Source of the DNA: Halomonas urmiana
GTDB taxonomy: Bacteria; Pseudomonadota; Gammaproteobacteria; Pseudomonadales; Halomonadaceae
Length of the DNA stretch: 64,000 nucleotides
Direction of reading: 5' to 3'
Assembly (NCBI RefSeq): GCF_005780185.1
Contig: NZ_VBUI01000009.1
Coordinates: 1 to 64,000, forward strand
The translations under genes were made by a program, and so were the position numbers. The notes beneath the pieces are model-generated. The model had not been told where the DNA came from, ran no database searches, and saw only the letters and a list, made by a program, of their open reading frames with translations. Shown one piece after another: positions 35,208 through 46,004 of this stretch. How positions within the stretch are numbered: position 1 is the first letter of the stretch; each line of letters starts with the position of its first letter.

Positions 35208-35232
35208 GCGCGACGCGAGTCGCGCTTTTTTT
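35208..35232 (+). terminator. Intrinsic terminator downstream of the exaC fragment
   Basis: GCGCGAC and GTCGCGC pair around GCGA, followed by seven Ts. The 18-base core is identical to that of the adhP terminator. Confidence 0.85.
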
Positions 35233-35304
35233 CGTGGATCGCTACACGCCCCTCCCACGTTGCGTCATCATCACCCACCCCGCCTCCGACCGGATGACAC
35301 GGCG

Positions 35305-35934
35305 ATGACCGATCTCGAAGACCCCGATCTCCATCAGGCGCGCCTGCAGCGGACGGCGTCGCTGATCCGCCGTAGCGGGGCGCGGCGGGTGCTCGATCTC
35401 GGCTGCGGCTCCGGCGGGCTGCTGCAGTACCTGCTGCGCGATGCCCAGTTCGAGCGGGTGGTGGGCCTGGAGCTCTCCGGCGAGCTGCTGGCCCAGGCCA
35501 AGCTGCGCCTGGAGAATCTGCCGGCGGCCCGGGCCGGACGCCTCGAGCTGGTCTGCGGCTCCTATGCCGAACCCCACCCGGCGCTGGTGGGGTTCGAGGC
35601 CGCGGCCATGGTGGAGACGATTGAGCATGTCCCGCCGGAGGCGCTCTCCCGGGTCGAGCGCGCGGTCTTCGCCGGGCTGCGGCCGCACCTGCTGGTGGTG
35701 ACCACCCCCAACCACGAATACAACCCGCTCTATGACATGGTGCCGGGCGAGTTCCGGGATCCCGACCACAAGTTCGAGTGGGACCGGGCGCGCTTTCGCG
35801 ACTGGGCACAGGGCGTGGCACGCCGCAACGGCTATCGGGTGCGCATCTGCGGGATCGGCGAGATGGACGCCCACCTCGGCCAGCCGACCCAGGTGGCGCT
35901 ATTCACGCGGCACCCCGCGCCGGGGTCGAGCTGA
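35305..35934 (+). CDS. Stand-alone Hen1-like RNA 2'-O-methyltransferase domain
   Basis: A 209-residue class I SAM methyltransferase (LDLGCGSGGLLQYLL at about 30-44). It carries the Hen1 catalytic signature: Glu104, Glu107 and His108 in MVETIEH, TTPNHEYN at about 133-140, and His155 in DPDHKFEWDRARF. In characterised Hen1 enzymes the two Glu and two His bind the metal that positions the 3'-terminal ribose 2'-OH of RNA. Bacterial Hen1 is normally about 460 residues and encoded beside Pnkp for RNA repair. Here the N-terminal half and Pnkp are absent. ATG 35305 is a tentative start with a weak ribosome site; TTG 35260 is an alternative. Confidence 0.78.
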   Translation: MTDLEDPDLHQARLQRTASLIRRSGARRVLDLGCGSGGLLQYLLRDAQFERVVGLELSGELLAQAKLRLENLPAARAGRLELVCGSYAEPHPALVGFEAAAMVETIEHVPPEALSRVERAVFAGLRPHLLVVTTPNHEYNPLYDMVPGEFRDPDHKFEWDRARFRDWAQGVARRNGYRVRICGIGEMDAHLGQPTQVALFTRHPAPGSS

Positions 35935-35973
35935 GCCCGTCCCCGCCCCTTGCAGGACCGCGGCGGCGAGGCG

Positions 35974-36915
35974 TCAGTCGTCCGAGAACACCACGGGGGG
36001 TAGGGGGGAGCGGTTCACCGTCAGCGAGAAGAGGTCGGGCCGGGCATAGTGGCCGCAGACATCCAGCGAGCGGCGCGCCCGGCGGGCGGTCTCGACCTCG
36101 ATCTCGGCATAGAGGATACCCTTCTCGCGGTTGAGGGGGCCCGCCACCACCTCGCCCGACGGCGCGATGACCACGGCATTGCCGACGTTGATCCACTCCT
36201 CGGGAGTGAAGAGCCGGTCGCGCTCCGGAAAGGTCACCGGGACGTCGCTGCCCTGGATCGCAGTGGCCGTGCCGATCACCCAGCAGCCGCCCTCCCGGGC
36301 GATGTGACGGAGGCTGGCGAGACAGGCATCGCTCGAGTCCCAGGTCGGGTTGATGAAGACGTCCAGATCCTGGGCATAGAGGGCGTAGCGCGCCAGCGGC
36401 ATGTAGCTCTCCCAGCAGATCAGGCAACCGAGTCGTCCGGCGGGAGTCTCGACGACCCTGAGCCCGCTGGCATCGCCCATGCCCCAGACCATGCGCTCGG
36501 GGTTCGTCGGCATCAGCTTGCGGTGGCGATTCAGCAGCCGCCCATCCGGGCCGATCACCACCACGCTGTTGTAGAGGGTGGTGCCGCTGTAGCGGCGGTC
36601 GATCTCGGTGAGGCCCGTCACCAGGGTCACCTCATGCCGGGCGGCCGCCTCCTGGATGGGCTCGAGGGTGTTGCCGCCGAGGTCGACGGCATTCTCGCGC
36701 AGCCTGGCATGTAACTCGCTGGTCAGCGCCATGTCGCCGCCCGGGGCGAGTCGCCAGATCCAGGTGGGATAGCCGGGGATATAGGCCTCCGGGAATACCA
36801 GCAGGGTCGCCCCGGCGCCGACCGCCTCGTCGATGGAGGTCAACATCTGCTGCAGCGTCTCGTCGCGCTGCAGCAGTACCGGGGGCTTCTGGATCACCGC
36901 AACCGTCGTGGCCAT
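35974..36915 (-). CDS. Nitrilase
   Basis: A 313-residue nitrilase-branch enzyme hydrolysing a nitrile to an acid and ammonia. The triad is Glu43 (LLVFPEAYIPGYP), Lys133 (RHRKLMPTNPER) and Cys167 (LICWESYMPLAR). The CWE context and the C-terminal GHYARPDLFSL are typical of true nitrilases rather than amidases. GAGGA precedes ATG 36915. A diverged fragment of a related gene lies at 33734-34026. It is flanked by the Hen1-like gene (convergent) and a LacI regulator whose 3' end is 138 bases upstream. Confidence 0.88.
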   Translation of the reverse strand: MATTVAVIQKPPVLLQRDETLQQMLTSIDEAVGAGATLLVFPEAYIPGYPTWIWRLAPGGDMALTSELHARLRENAVDLGGNTLEPIQEAAARHEVTLVTGLTEIDRRYSGTTLYNSVVVIGPDGRLLNRHRKLMPTNPERMVWGMGDASGLRVVETPAGRLGCLICWESYMPLARYALYAQDLDVFINPTWDSSDACLASLRHIAREGGCWVIGTATAIQGSDVPVTFPERDRLFTPEEWINVGNAVVIAPSGEVVAGPLNREKGILYAEIEVETARRARRSLDVCGHYARPDLFSLTVNRSPLPPVVFSDD

Positions 36916-37052
36916 GGCAGGGTCCTCGTGCGCGGTGCGGGCGCCGAAGGACACCAATCACGGGCACTAGCCTGACCTTCACTATAGCGGCGAGGGGAGA
37001 AGCGCGCCCGGGATCGGGACGACGAGAGCCGAGGCCGGGTGACCGGCGGGCG

Positions 37053-38108
37053 TCAGGGGCAGGTGTCGCCCACGATCAGTTTGGTGCTGAGCAGGCGGTC
37101 CTCGCGGGGGCTGAGGCCGAGGATCATGCGCGCAGCAATGCGGCCCTTCTCGACGCTGTCCTGACGCACCGTGGTCAGCCGCGGCGCCCGATACTGGCCC
37201 TCGGCGATGCCGTCGAAACCGGTGATGCGCAGATCCTCGGGCACGCGCAGGCCGCGCTGCTCGGCGAGCGTCAGGGCGGTCAGGGCGATACGGTCGGACA
37301 TGCACAGCAGCAGGTCGGGCCGCTCGTCGGCGGGTGCATCGAGGATGGCCTCGATCACCGGGGCGCAGACCTCGAAGGTGTTCTCCTCGATATTCCACAT
37401 CGGCACCGCCGCCGGGTCGATGCCGACCTCGGCAAAGGCCCGCTGGAAGCCGGCGAGGCGGGCCCGCGTGATGGTGCGCTCGGCCGAGAGCAGCGCCTGG
37501 TCGTCACCGATGCGGCCGTTGCAGGGCTGCTCGGTGAGGCGCAGGTTGATGACCGCCGGGCGTCGCGGCGGGGTCGTCAGGGCATGCCGGGCGATGGCGT
37601 AACAGGCCGGTTCGTCGTCGACGTGCACCGTGGGCTGGCCCTCGAGATCGAAGTCGACGGCCACCAGGGGCTGCCGGCCGGTTCCCTGCAGTTCGTCGAG
37701 CAGTACCAGGCTCGGCATCAGGCCATAGACGATGAAGCCGTCGGCGATGCTCGAGGAGCCGGGCACCCGCGAGGCATCCTGGCGACCGGAGAGCAGCAGC
37801 AGGGTATGGCCATGGGCGTCGAGGACCTCGGCGATGCCGGACAGCAGCTCGCTGGCCACGGCATCGTTGAGGCTGTAGGTCAGGGTCTCGGCGAGCACCA
37901 CGGCGATGATCCGCGAGCGCCCGGTGCGCAGGCTGCGCGCCTTGGCATCGGGGCCGCGATAGCCCAGGCGCCGGGCCTCACTGAGGATGCGTTCACGCAG
38001 CTTGGGCGAGAGCTGGTCGGGGCGATTGAAGGCGTTGGAGACACTGGCGGTGGAGACGCCGAGCTCGGCGGCCAGCTCCTTCAGGGTGATGTGGCGTGGC
38101 GAAGACAC
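37053..38108 (-). CDS. aglR: LacI-family regulator, probable AglR
   Basis: A 351-residue repressor. The N-terminal HTH is ITLKELAAELGVSTASVSNA, with hinge SPKLRERILSEARRLGYRGPDAKARSL, followed by a periplasmic-binding-like effector domain and the conserved RITGFDGI and LTTVRQD segments. It lies directly downstream of the alpha-glucoside operon in the same orientation, 141 bases after the last glucosidase gene. A palindrome like those upstream of aglE and the porin precedes its own start. Control of the alpha-glucoside genes is inferred from position and shared sites. Confidence 0.82.
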   Translation of the reverse strand: MSSPRHITLKELAAELGVSTASVSNAFNRPDQLSPKLRERILSEARRLGYRGPDAKARSLRTGRSRIIAVVLAETLTYSLNDAVASELLSGIAEVLDAHGHTLLLLSGRQDASRVPGSSSIADGFIVYGLMPSLVLLDELQGTGRQPLVAVDFDLEGQPTVHVDDEPACYAIARHALTTPPRRPAVINLRLTEQPCNGRIGDDQALLSAERTITRARLAGFQRAFAEVGIDPAAVPMWNIEENTFEVCAPVIEAILDAPADERPDLLLCMSDRIALTALTLAEQRGLRVPEDLRITGFDGIAEGQYRAPRLTTVRQDSVEKGRIAARMILGLSPREDRLLSTKLIVGDTCP

Positions 38109-38141
38109 GTGGCGATTCGGCTCTCGGGGTCAGGGACGGTT

Positions 38142-38155
38142 CTGTATCGATTTAG
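38142..38155. promoter_or_regulatory. Candidate AglR operator upstream of aglR
   Basis: CTGTATCGATTTAG shares the CTNNATCGATTNAG pattern with the sites before aglE and the porin, with ten of fourteen bases palindromic. It lies 34 bases upstream of the regulator start. Confidence 0.4.
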
Positions 38156-38249
38156 TTAGCCTACTATCATAGCCGTCAATGGCCGGGATGCCTAGCCGGC
38201 TTGACCAAGGACGCCGTGGTGATCGGGGAGAGGCGCCCTTGGCCTGGCC

Positions 38250-39896
38250 TCAGCCTAGCACGAGCCAGACGGCGGTCCCCGGCAGCAACGATAAGCGGTT
38301 GCCCTGCGCCTGGGGCGTGGTCATGCCCGGCAGTTCGAGGCTCTGCCAGCCCTCGATGCCGGCATCGAGGGTAGCAAGATCAATGTCGATCGCGTCGTTG
38401 CCCCGGCCGAGATGGGCCAGGCACAACAGGCGCTGGTCGCCCAGGGTGCGGATCACGCCGAAGACATCCACGGGCAGGCGGCTCGGCTCGAGCAGCTGCT
38501 GGTCGCCCTGGCGCAGCACTTCGCTCGCGCCGCGCAGCTGCAGCAGCCGGCGGACCCGGGCCAGCAGGCTGTCGTCATCGGCGTCCTGGTGGGCCACCGC
38601 CAGCGGTCGATGGCGGGCGTCGACGGGCAACCAGGGCGCTACGGCCTCGGGACAGAAGCCGCCGTTGGTGCCCTCATCCCAGGCCATCGGCGTGCGGCAA
38701 CCGTCGCGGCCCTTGACCTCGGGCCAGAGGTTGATACCGAAGGGGTCCTGGAGATCCTCGTAGGCCAGTTCGGCCTCGGGCAGGCCGAGTTCCTCGCCCT
38801 GATAGAGGCACAGGCTGCCGCGCAGTGAGCAGAGCACGGTCAGGGCCAGCAGGGCGTGGTCCTCACCCCAGCTGGTGGCGCTGCGCACCACGTCGTGATT
38901 GGAGAGCGCCCAGCAGGGCCAGGTGTCGTCGCCCTGCTCGGCGAAGCGGGCCTGGACGTCGTGCAGTGCCCGAGCGTCGCCGGTGCTGTCCAGCAGGTCG
39001 AAGGTATAGGCCATGTGCAGGCGCTTGTCGCCGGCGGTGTAGGCGGCCATGGTCGGCAGTGGATCGTTGCCGGCGATCTCGCCCACGGTAGTCGACCCCG
39101 GGTACTCGTCGAGCAGCGCACGGATGCGCTCGAGATAGGCCAGGTTCTCGGGCTGCTCGATGTTGTGGCGCTGGAACTGGTAGCTCTGGGGGTTGCCGAG
39201 CTGGACTCGCTCGCGGGGCATCGGCGGGTTATCGGTGAGGGCGGGGTCGTGGAAGTAGTAGTTGACCACGTCGAAGCGGAAGCCATCGACGCCGAGCTCC
39301 AGCCAGAAGCGCAGGTTGTCGAGCTGCGCCTGCTGGACGTCGGGGTGGTGGAAGTTCAGATCCGGTTGGCTTTCCAGGAAGTTGTGCAGGTAGTACTGCC
39401 GGCGCCGGGCATCGAAGGTCCAGGCGCGACCGCTGAAGGCCGCCATCCAGTTGTTGGGCGGGGTGCCGTCCGGCTGGGGATCGCCCCAGACGTACCAGTC
39501 GGCCTTGGCATTGGTGCGGTCCTGGCGGCTCTCCTGGAACCAGACATGCTGGTCGGAGCTGTGCGACAGCACCTGATCGATGATTACCCGCAGGCCCAGT
39601 GCGTGGGCGCGGTCGACCAGCGCGCGAAAGTCGTTGAGGCTGCCGAACATGGGGTCGACGTCCCGGTAGTCGGCGACGTCATAGCCGAAGTCGTCCATCG
39701 GCGAGGTGAAGAAGGGCGACAGCCAGATGGCATCGACATTGAGGCTCGCCACATGATCGAGTTTTTCGGTGATACCCGCCAGATCCCCAATCCCATCCTG
39801 GTTAGCGTCCATAAAGCTGCGCGGGTAGATCTGGTAGATGGTGGCGCCGCGCCACCAGTCATGCTGGGCGTCTTGTCGGCGTTGGGAAAGTGTCAT
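38250..39896 (-). CDS. GH13 alpha-glucosidase 1 (Val next to nucleophile)
   Basis: A 548-residue cytoplasmic GH13 subfamily 23-type hydrolase. Region I reads IIDQVLSHSSDQH. The nucleophile Asp209 is in DGFRFDVVNYY, the acid/base Glu in STVGEIAGND, and the transition-state Asp in ALSNHDVVR. The residue after the nucleophile is Val210, the form found in isomaltose/alpha-1,6-active enzymes such as yeast isomaltase, while its close paralog at 44341-45999 has Thr there. It is the last gene of the agl operon. The C-terminal beta domain (IRTLGDQRLLCLAHLGRG) is more diverged than in the paralogs. Confidence 0.9.
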   Translation of the reverse strand: MTLSQRRQDAQHDWWRGATIYQIYPRSFMDANQDGIGDLAGITEKLDHVASLNVDAIWLSPFFTSPMDDFGYDVADYRDVDPMFGSLNDFRALVDRAHALGLRVIIDQVLSHSSDQHVWFQESRQDRTNAKADWYVWGDPQPDGTPPNNWMAAFSGRAWTFDARRRQYYLHNFLESQPDLNFHHPDVQQAQLDNLRFWLELGVDGFRFDVVNYYFHDPALTDNPPMPRERVQLGNPQSYQFQRHNIEQPENLAYLERIRALLDEYPGSTTVGEIAGNDPLPTMAAYTAGDKRLHMAYTFDLLDSTGDARALHDVQARFAEQGDDTWPCWALSNHDVVRSATSWGEDHALLALTVLCSLRGSLCLYQGEELGLPEAELAYEDLQDPFGINLWPEVKGRDGCRTPMAWDEGTNGGFCPEAVAPWLPVDARHRPLAVAHQDADDDSLLARVRRLLQLRGASEVLRQGDQQLLEPSRLPVDVFGVIRTLGDQRLLCLAHLGRGNDAIDIDLATLDAGIEGWQSLELPGMTTPQAQGNRLSLLPGTAVWLVLG

Positions 39897-39968
39897 CCTG
39901 GACTTCCTGTTGTTGGGTCGTCGGTAGGGCCCGGCCGGAGGCGATCCGACCGGGCAGCAGGCATGGGC

Positions 39969-41291
39969 TTACCAGCCGCGACGGCCGAGACGCTCGAGTT
40001 CTCGGCCCAGTTGCTCGACGGCGCTGGCCCCGTCGAGCTCGCCGGAGAGCACCTGGTGAGTCCGGTTGAAGAAGGCATTGGAGACCCGCGCGTAGGCATC
40101 GCCGGTCACGGTGGCCGGGCGCGGCACGCCATGGGTCAGGGTCTCGTAGAGCTCGCTCATGGAGGGGTTGCTGGCTAGTACCTCCTCGTCTTGGTAGAGC
40201 GCCTCGATGGTGGGGTTCATGCCTATCTGGATGGCATGGGCCTTCTGTTGCTCCCGTGAGGTGATGAAGGCGACCAGATCGGCGGCCAGTTCGGGATGCT
40301 CGGAATGGCGCGAGACGGCAAAGTTCCAGCCCCCCAGCGTGGCCTTGGCCTTGCCTTCGGGGCCGTGAGGCAGTGGCGCCATGCCGATCTTGCCGGCCAC
40401 CTCGCTGGCGTTGCCGTTGGCCAGGGACCAGACATAAGGCCAGTTGCGCAGGAAGAGGGCATTGCCGGACTGGAAGATCCCGCGGGTCTCCTCCTCGGTG
40501 TGGTTGAGGGCGCCCTCTGGAGAGATGTCGCCGACCCAGCTGGCGGCCAGGTCGAGGGCGGCGGCGGCGCGGGGATTGTCGATGGTCACCTCACCCTGCT
40601 CGTCGACGAGGGTGCCGCCGCCGTGGCTGGCCACCCACTCCAGGGCGTTGCAGGTCAGGCCCTCGTAGGCGCGGCCCTGGAAGCTGTAGCCCCAGAAGTC
40701 GTCGTTGCCGGCCCTTCGTTCCGCAGCCTGAATCTCCCGCGCGGTCTCGGTCAGCTGCTGCCAGGTCTCGGGCACCTCATGGCCGTATTGCTCCAGCAGA
40801 TCCTGGCGGTAGTAGAGCAGGCCAGCGTCGGTATACCAGGGCATGGCGACCAGGCGGCCATCGACGGTGTTGTTGTCGATCAGTGCCGGGAAGAACTCCG
40901 CCGTGGTCTCTTTGGATATGTAATCGGAGAGATCCGCCAGATGGTCCCCCAGCATGCCGGGCCAGACGATGTCCACCATCAGGACGTCGACATCTGCGGA
41001 TTCACTGCCCAGCAGCTGTTGATACAGCGACAGCTTCTCCGTCGTGCCGTTGGGGGTGGAGATGACCTGCACACTATGACCGGTCTGCTCGGCCCAGCGC
41101 TGGGCCGCGGTGGGGCAATAGTCGGCGGCATCGCCCGAGCCACAGGCGATGGCGATCTCGGCGGCCATCGCGCTGGGGACGGCCAGGGCCGAGCCACTCA
41201 GCAGCAGGGAGCCGATCAGGATGCGATGGCGGGTCTTGGCGTTATTCGGGCACCGGGCCGTATCGAGAGACATGTCGGTCGCGAGGGTCAT
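39969..41291 (-). CDS. ABC sugar-binding protein, second alpha-glucoside receptor
   Basis: A 440-residue periplasmic receptor. A long signal region ends at SAMAAEIAIACGSG. It is a clear paralog of the aglE product at 47845-49113, sharing QGRAYEGLTCNALEW, IFQSGNA and TLGGWNFAVSR, but the ligand-facing regions differ in many positions. AGGAG lies eight bases before ATG 41291. It sits between two glucosidase genes and has no permease of its own, so it probably delivers a different alpha-glucoside to the AglFG-AglK transporter. A 142-base gap upstream could hold an internal promoter. Confidence 0.87.
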   Translation of the reverse strand: MTLATDMSLDTARCPNNAKTRHRILIGSLLLSGSALAVPSAMAAEIAIACGSGDAADYCPTAAQRWAEQTGHSVQVISTPNGTTEKLSLYQQLLGSESADVDVLMVDIVWPGMLGDHLADLSDYISKETTAEFFPALIDNNTVDGRLVAMPWYTDAGLLYYRQDLLEQYGHEVPETWQQLTETAREIQAAERRAGNDDFWGYSFQGRAYEGLTCNALEWVASHGGGTLVDEQGEVTIDNPRAAAALDLAASWVGDISPEGALNHTEEETRGIFQSGNALFLRNWPYVWSLANGNASEVAGKIGMAPLPHGPEGKAKATLGGWNFAVSRHSEHPELAADLVAFITSREQQKAHAIQIGMNPTIEALYQDEEVLASNPSMSELYETLTHGVPRPATVTGDAYARVSNAFFNRTHQVLSGELDGASAVEQLGRELERLGRRGW

Positions 41292-41433
41292 GGGGTGCAC
41301 TCCTGATGTGGTTGCTGTTGTTGTGATGGGCGTGAGTCCCGTTGCCAGAGCGCGTCCCTCTTGGGCATGCACTCCGTTGTTCTGTCGTGTGCAGTGTTGT
41401 GTTGTGTCCGGTTGGCTTCGAAGCCGCTCGGGC

Positions 41434-43119
41434 TTAGCGCGATGCTCCCGTCCTTGCTGCCGGGGCGTCCTCGAGTCGGACGATGGCGATGCCGTGGGGT
41501 GGCAACGCCAGTCCGCCGTGAGTTGCGCTGGCATTGACCATCGCCGGCGCATCCTCGATGAGGTGGATATTCTTCGTCACCGTCAGTTCGCGAGGCTCGG
41601 CTGAGAAGTTGAGGGCCACCAGAAGGCGCTCATGTGCGTGGTGGCGCTCGAAGGCCATGACCTCATCGTGCAGTGGGTGATGGCGGATCTCGCCCTCGAT
41701 CAGGGCCGGGTGTCGCCGTCGGAAGGCCAGGAAATCACGCGTCGCCTTGAGCAGCGAGTCCGGATGTTGCTCTTGTCGATCCACGGCCAGCGCCAGGTGC
41801 TCCTTGGGGACGGGTAGCCAAGGCGTCGCGCTAGAGAAGCCGCCATGAGGTGCCTCGGCTCGCCAGGGCATGGGGGTACGACAGCCATCGCGGCCCTTGT
41901 AGCTCGGCCAGAAGGTGATGCCGGCGGGGTCGACCAGTTGCTCGAAGGCGAGCGGGGCCTCGCTCAAGCCCAGTTCCTCGCCCTGATAAAGACAGATGCT
42001 GCCGCGTTGGGTGAGCAGGAAGGCCAGGTAGAGGCGCTGCTTGGCCGCATCGCCCTCGGCGCCCCAGCGAGTGGCCAGGCGGGTGACGTCATGATTGCCC
42101 AGCGCCCAGCAGGGCCAGCCGTCGCCGATGCGTGCCTCCATCTCGGTCACGGTGGCCAACAGATATTCGGGATCGGCGTTCTCGGTCAGCAGATCGAAGG
42201 AGTAGGCCATGTGCAGCCGTTTGCCACCCCGGGTGTACTCGGCCATCACCCCTAGCGAGTCGTCATCGCCGACCTCGCCGATGCTAGTGGTACCGGGGTA
42301 CTCGTCGAGCAGGGCGCGCAGCCGCTCGAGGAAGGCGAGGTTTTCCGGCTGGGTCTTGTCATGAAGGTGGCGCTGATAGCCGTAGGGATTGTCGGGGCGC
42401 ACACCGATGAAGCCCTCGGCGATGTCCGCCCGAGGCGGGTTGTCGTTGAGCTCTCCATGCGTGCAGAAGTTGATCGCATCCAGGCGAAATCCGTCCACGC
42501 CGCGCTCGAGCCAGAAACGCACCTCGCCGAGGATGGCCTCGACCACTTCCGGGTTGCGGAAGTTCAGATCCGGCTGTTCGGCCAGGAAATTGTGCAGGTA
42601 GTACTGGCAGCGTCGGGTATCCCACTGCCAGGCGGGCCCGCCGAAGATCGCCTGCCAGTTGGTGGGCGGCGCCCCGTCGGGCCGGGGATCGGCCCAGACG
42701 TACCAGTCGGCACGCGGATTGTCGTGGCTCGCTCGGCTCTCGGCGAACCAAGGATGCTGGTCGGAAGTGTGGGAGAGCACCTGATCGATGGTGACTCGGA
42801 GGCCGCGGGCATGCGCAGCCTCCACCAGACGATCGAAGTCCTCCAGGGTGCCGAACATCGGGTCGACGTCGCGGTAGTCGCTGATGTCATAGCCGAAGTC
42901 CTTCATCGGCGAGGTGAAGAAGGGCGATAACCAGATGGCATCGACATTCAGCGAAGCGATGTAGTCGAGCCGCTCGATCACACCCTTGAGATCACCGATG
43001 CCATCGCCGCGGGAGTCCTGAAAGCTGCGGGGATAGACCTGGTAGATCACCGCCCCGCGCCACCAGTCGTGCCGATTGCCATCTTGCGGCTGCGACTCTT
43101 GTGGACGATAAAGGTGCAT
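41434..43119 (-). CDS. GH13 alpha-glucosidase 2 (Ala next to nucleophile)
   Basis: A 561-residue GH13 hydrolase. The nucleophile is Asp214 in DGFRLDAINFCTHG, the acid/base Glu in TSIGEVGDDDS, and the third Asp in ALGNHDVTR. Ala215 after the nucleophile is the form usual in alpha-1,4-acting enzymes. The loop after it (CTHGELNDNPP) differs from the FHDPALxDNPP shared by the other two paralogs, so this is the most divergent of the three. It has no signal peptide, so it acts on imported sugars. It lies 66 bases after aglK. Confidence 0.9.
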   Translation of the reverse strand: MHLYRPQESQPQDGNRHDWWRGAVIYQVYPRSFQDSRGDGIGDLKGVIERLDYIASLNVDAIWLSPFFTSPMKDFGYDISDYRDVDPMFGTLEDFDRLVEAAHARGLRVTIDQVLSHTSDQHPWFAESRASHDNPRADWYVWADPRPDGAPPTNWQAIFGGPAWQWDTRRCQYYLHNFLAEQPDLNFRNPEVVEAILGEVRFWLERGVDGFRLDAINFCTHGELNDNPPRADIAEGFIGVRPDNPYGYQRHLHDKTQPENLAFLERLRALLDEYPGTTSIGEVGDDDSLGVMAEYTRGGKRLHMAYSFDLLTENADPEYLLATVTEMEARIGDGWPCWALGNHDVTRLATRWGAEGDAAKQRLYLAFLLTQRGSICLYQGEELGLSEAPLAFEQLVDPAGITFWPSYKGRDGCRTPMPWRAEAPHGGFSSATPWLPVPKEHLALAVDRQEQHPDSLLKATRDFLAFRRRHPALIEGEIRHHPLHDEVMAFERHHAHERLLVALNFSAEPRELTVTKNIHLIEDAPAMVNASATHGGLALPPHGIAIVRLEDAPAARTGASR

Positions 43120-43185
43120 AGGAGCCTCCTGGACGGGAGCCGGGGCTCCCGTCGCGGGGATAAAACGGGACAGGGAGGAGCCGAT

Positions 43186-44292
43186 TCAGGCGGCCGCGGC
43201 AGCCTTGGCAAGGGGCAGCGCCCGGTCGTCGGCATCGAAGAGATGGACGTGCTCGGTCTCGGGCACCAGGGCGACCCGCTGACCGATCTGCCACTGGCTC
43301 GGCGCCTCGCTGCGATGGATCAGCAGGGTATCGCCGGCCTGGGGCTCGAGGTAGACGTAGACCTCGTTGCCCAGGTACTCGACGTTGACGATCTCGAAGC
43401 TGTTGTCGCCGCGGGCCTCGGCCAGGCGCAGGTGCTCGGGGCGCACGCCCAGGGTCAGGTCGGTTCCATGGCGTTGGCCGCTGGCGTCCTGGGGCAGGGC
43501 CAGTTCGCCGAGCCCCGGCGCCTTGACCTTGCATCCATCGCCATCACTGCCGAGCAGTTCCGCCGGCATGAAGTTCATGGTCGGCGAGCCGATGAAACCG
43601 GCCACGAACTTGGTGGCGGGCTGCTGGTAGAGGGTCTGGGGACTACCGACCTGCTCGATGCGGCCGTCGCGCAGCACCACGATCTTGTCGGCGAGCGTCA
43701 TCGCCTCCACTTGGTCGTGGGTGACGTAGATCATGGTGGAACCCAGGCGGTGGTGTAGGCGGGCGATCTCGTTGCGCATCTGCACACGCAGTGAGGCGTC
43801 AAGATTGGACAGCGGCTCGTCGAACAGCAGGATACGCGGCTCCCGTGCCATGGCGCGGCCCATTGCCACGCGCTGACGCTGGCCGCCGGAGAGCTCCTTG
43901 GGCTTGCGGTGCAGCAGTTCCTCGAGCTGCAGGATACGGGCCGTGGCCATCACCCGGTCATCGACGGTCTCCTTGGCCATCTTGGCCAACTTGAGGCCGA
44001 AGGCCATGTTCTCGTAAACCGTCATGTGCGGGTAGAGGGCGTACGACTGGAACACCATGCCGACACCGCGCTCGCGGGGCGGCAGATCATTGACCACGTC
44101 GTCACCGATTTTCAGCTCGCCGCCGGAGATCGACTCCAGTCCGGCGATCAGGCGCAGTAGGGTCGACTTGCCACAGCCCGAAGGGCCGACGAAGACCACG
44201 AATTCGCCGTTACCGACCTCGAGGTCGAGGTCCTTGATGATGTGGGTGCTGCCGAAGACCTTGTTGATCTTGGAGAGGTTCACGCTTGCCAT
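43186..44292 (-). CDS. aglK: Alpha-glucoside ABC transporter ATP-binding protein AglK
   Basis: A 368-residue MalK-like ATPase. Walker A is GPSGCGKST, signature LSGGQRQRVAMGRAMAREP, Walker B ILLFDEPLSNLDA, and the switch histidine is in YVTHDQVEAMTLADK. The C-terminal regulatory domain (about 240-368) includes GVRPEHLRLAE. It energises AglFG. It lies between two glucosidase genes and is the only ATPase gene in the operon, so it must serve both receptors. Confidence 0.92.
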   Translation of the reverse strand: MASVNLSKINKVFGSTHIIKDLDLEVGNGEFVVFVGPSGCGKSTLLRLIAGLESISGGELKIGDDVVNDLPPRERGVGMVFQSYALYPHMTVYENMAFGLKLAKMAKETVDDRVMATARILQLEELLHRKPKELSGGQRQRVAMGRAMAREPRILLFDEPLSNLDASLRVQMRNEIARLHHRLGSTMIYVTHDQVEAMTLADKIVVLRDGRIEQVGSPQTLYQQPATKFVAGFIGSPTMNFMPAELLGSDGDGCKVKAPGLGELALPQDASGQRHGTDLTLGVRPEHLRLAEARGDNSFEIVNVEYLGNEVYVYLEPQAGDTLLIHRSEAPSQWQIGQRVALVPETEHVHLFDADDRALPLAKAAAAA

Positions 44293-44340
44293 CTTGCGAC
44301 TCCCTGCCGGCGCCTTATGGCGTCGGCATGTGATATGGGG

Positions 44341-45999
<1,659 letters not shown>

Positions 46000-46004
46000 G
46001 AGTG

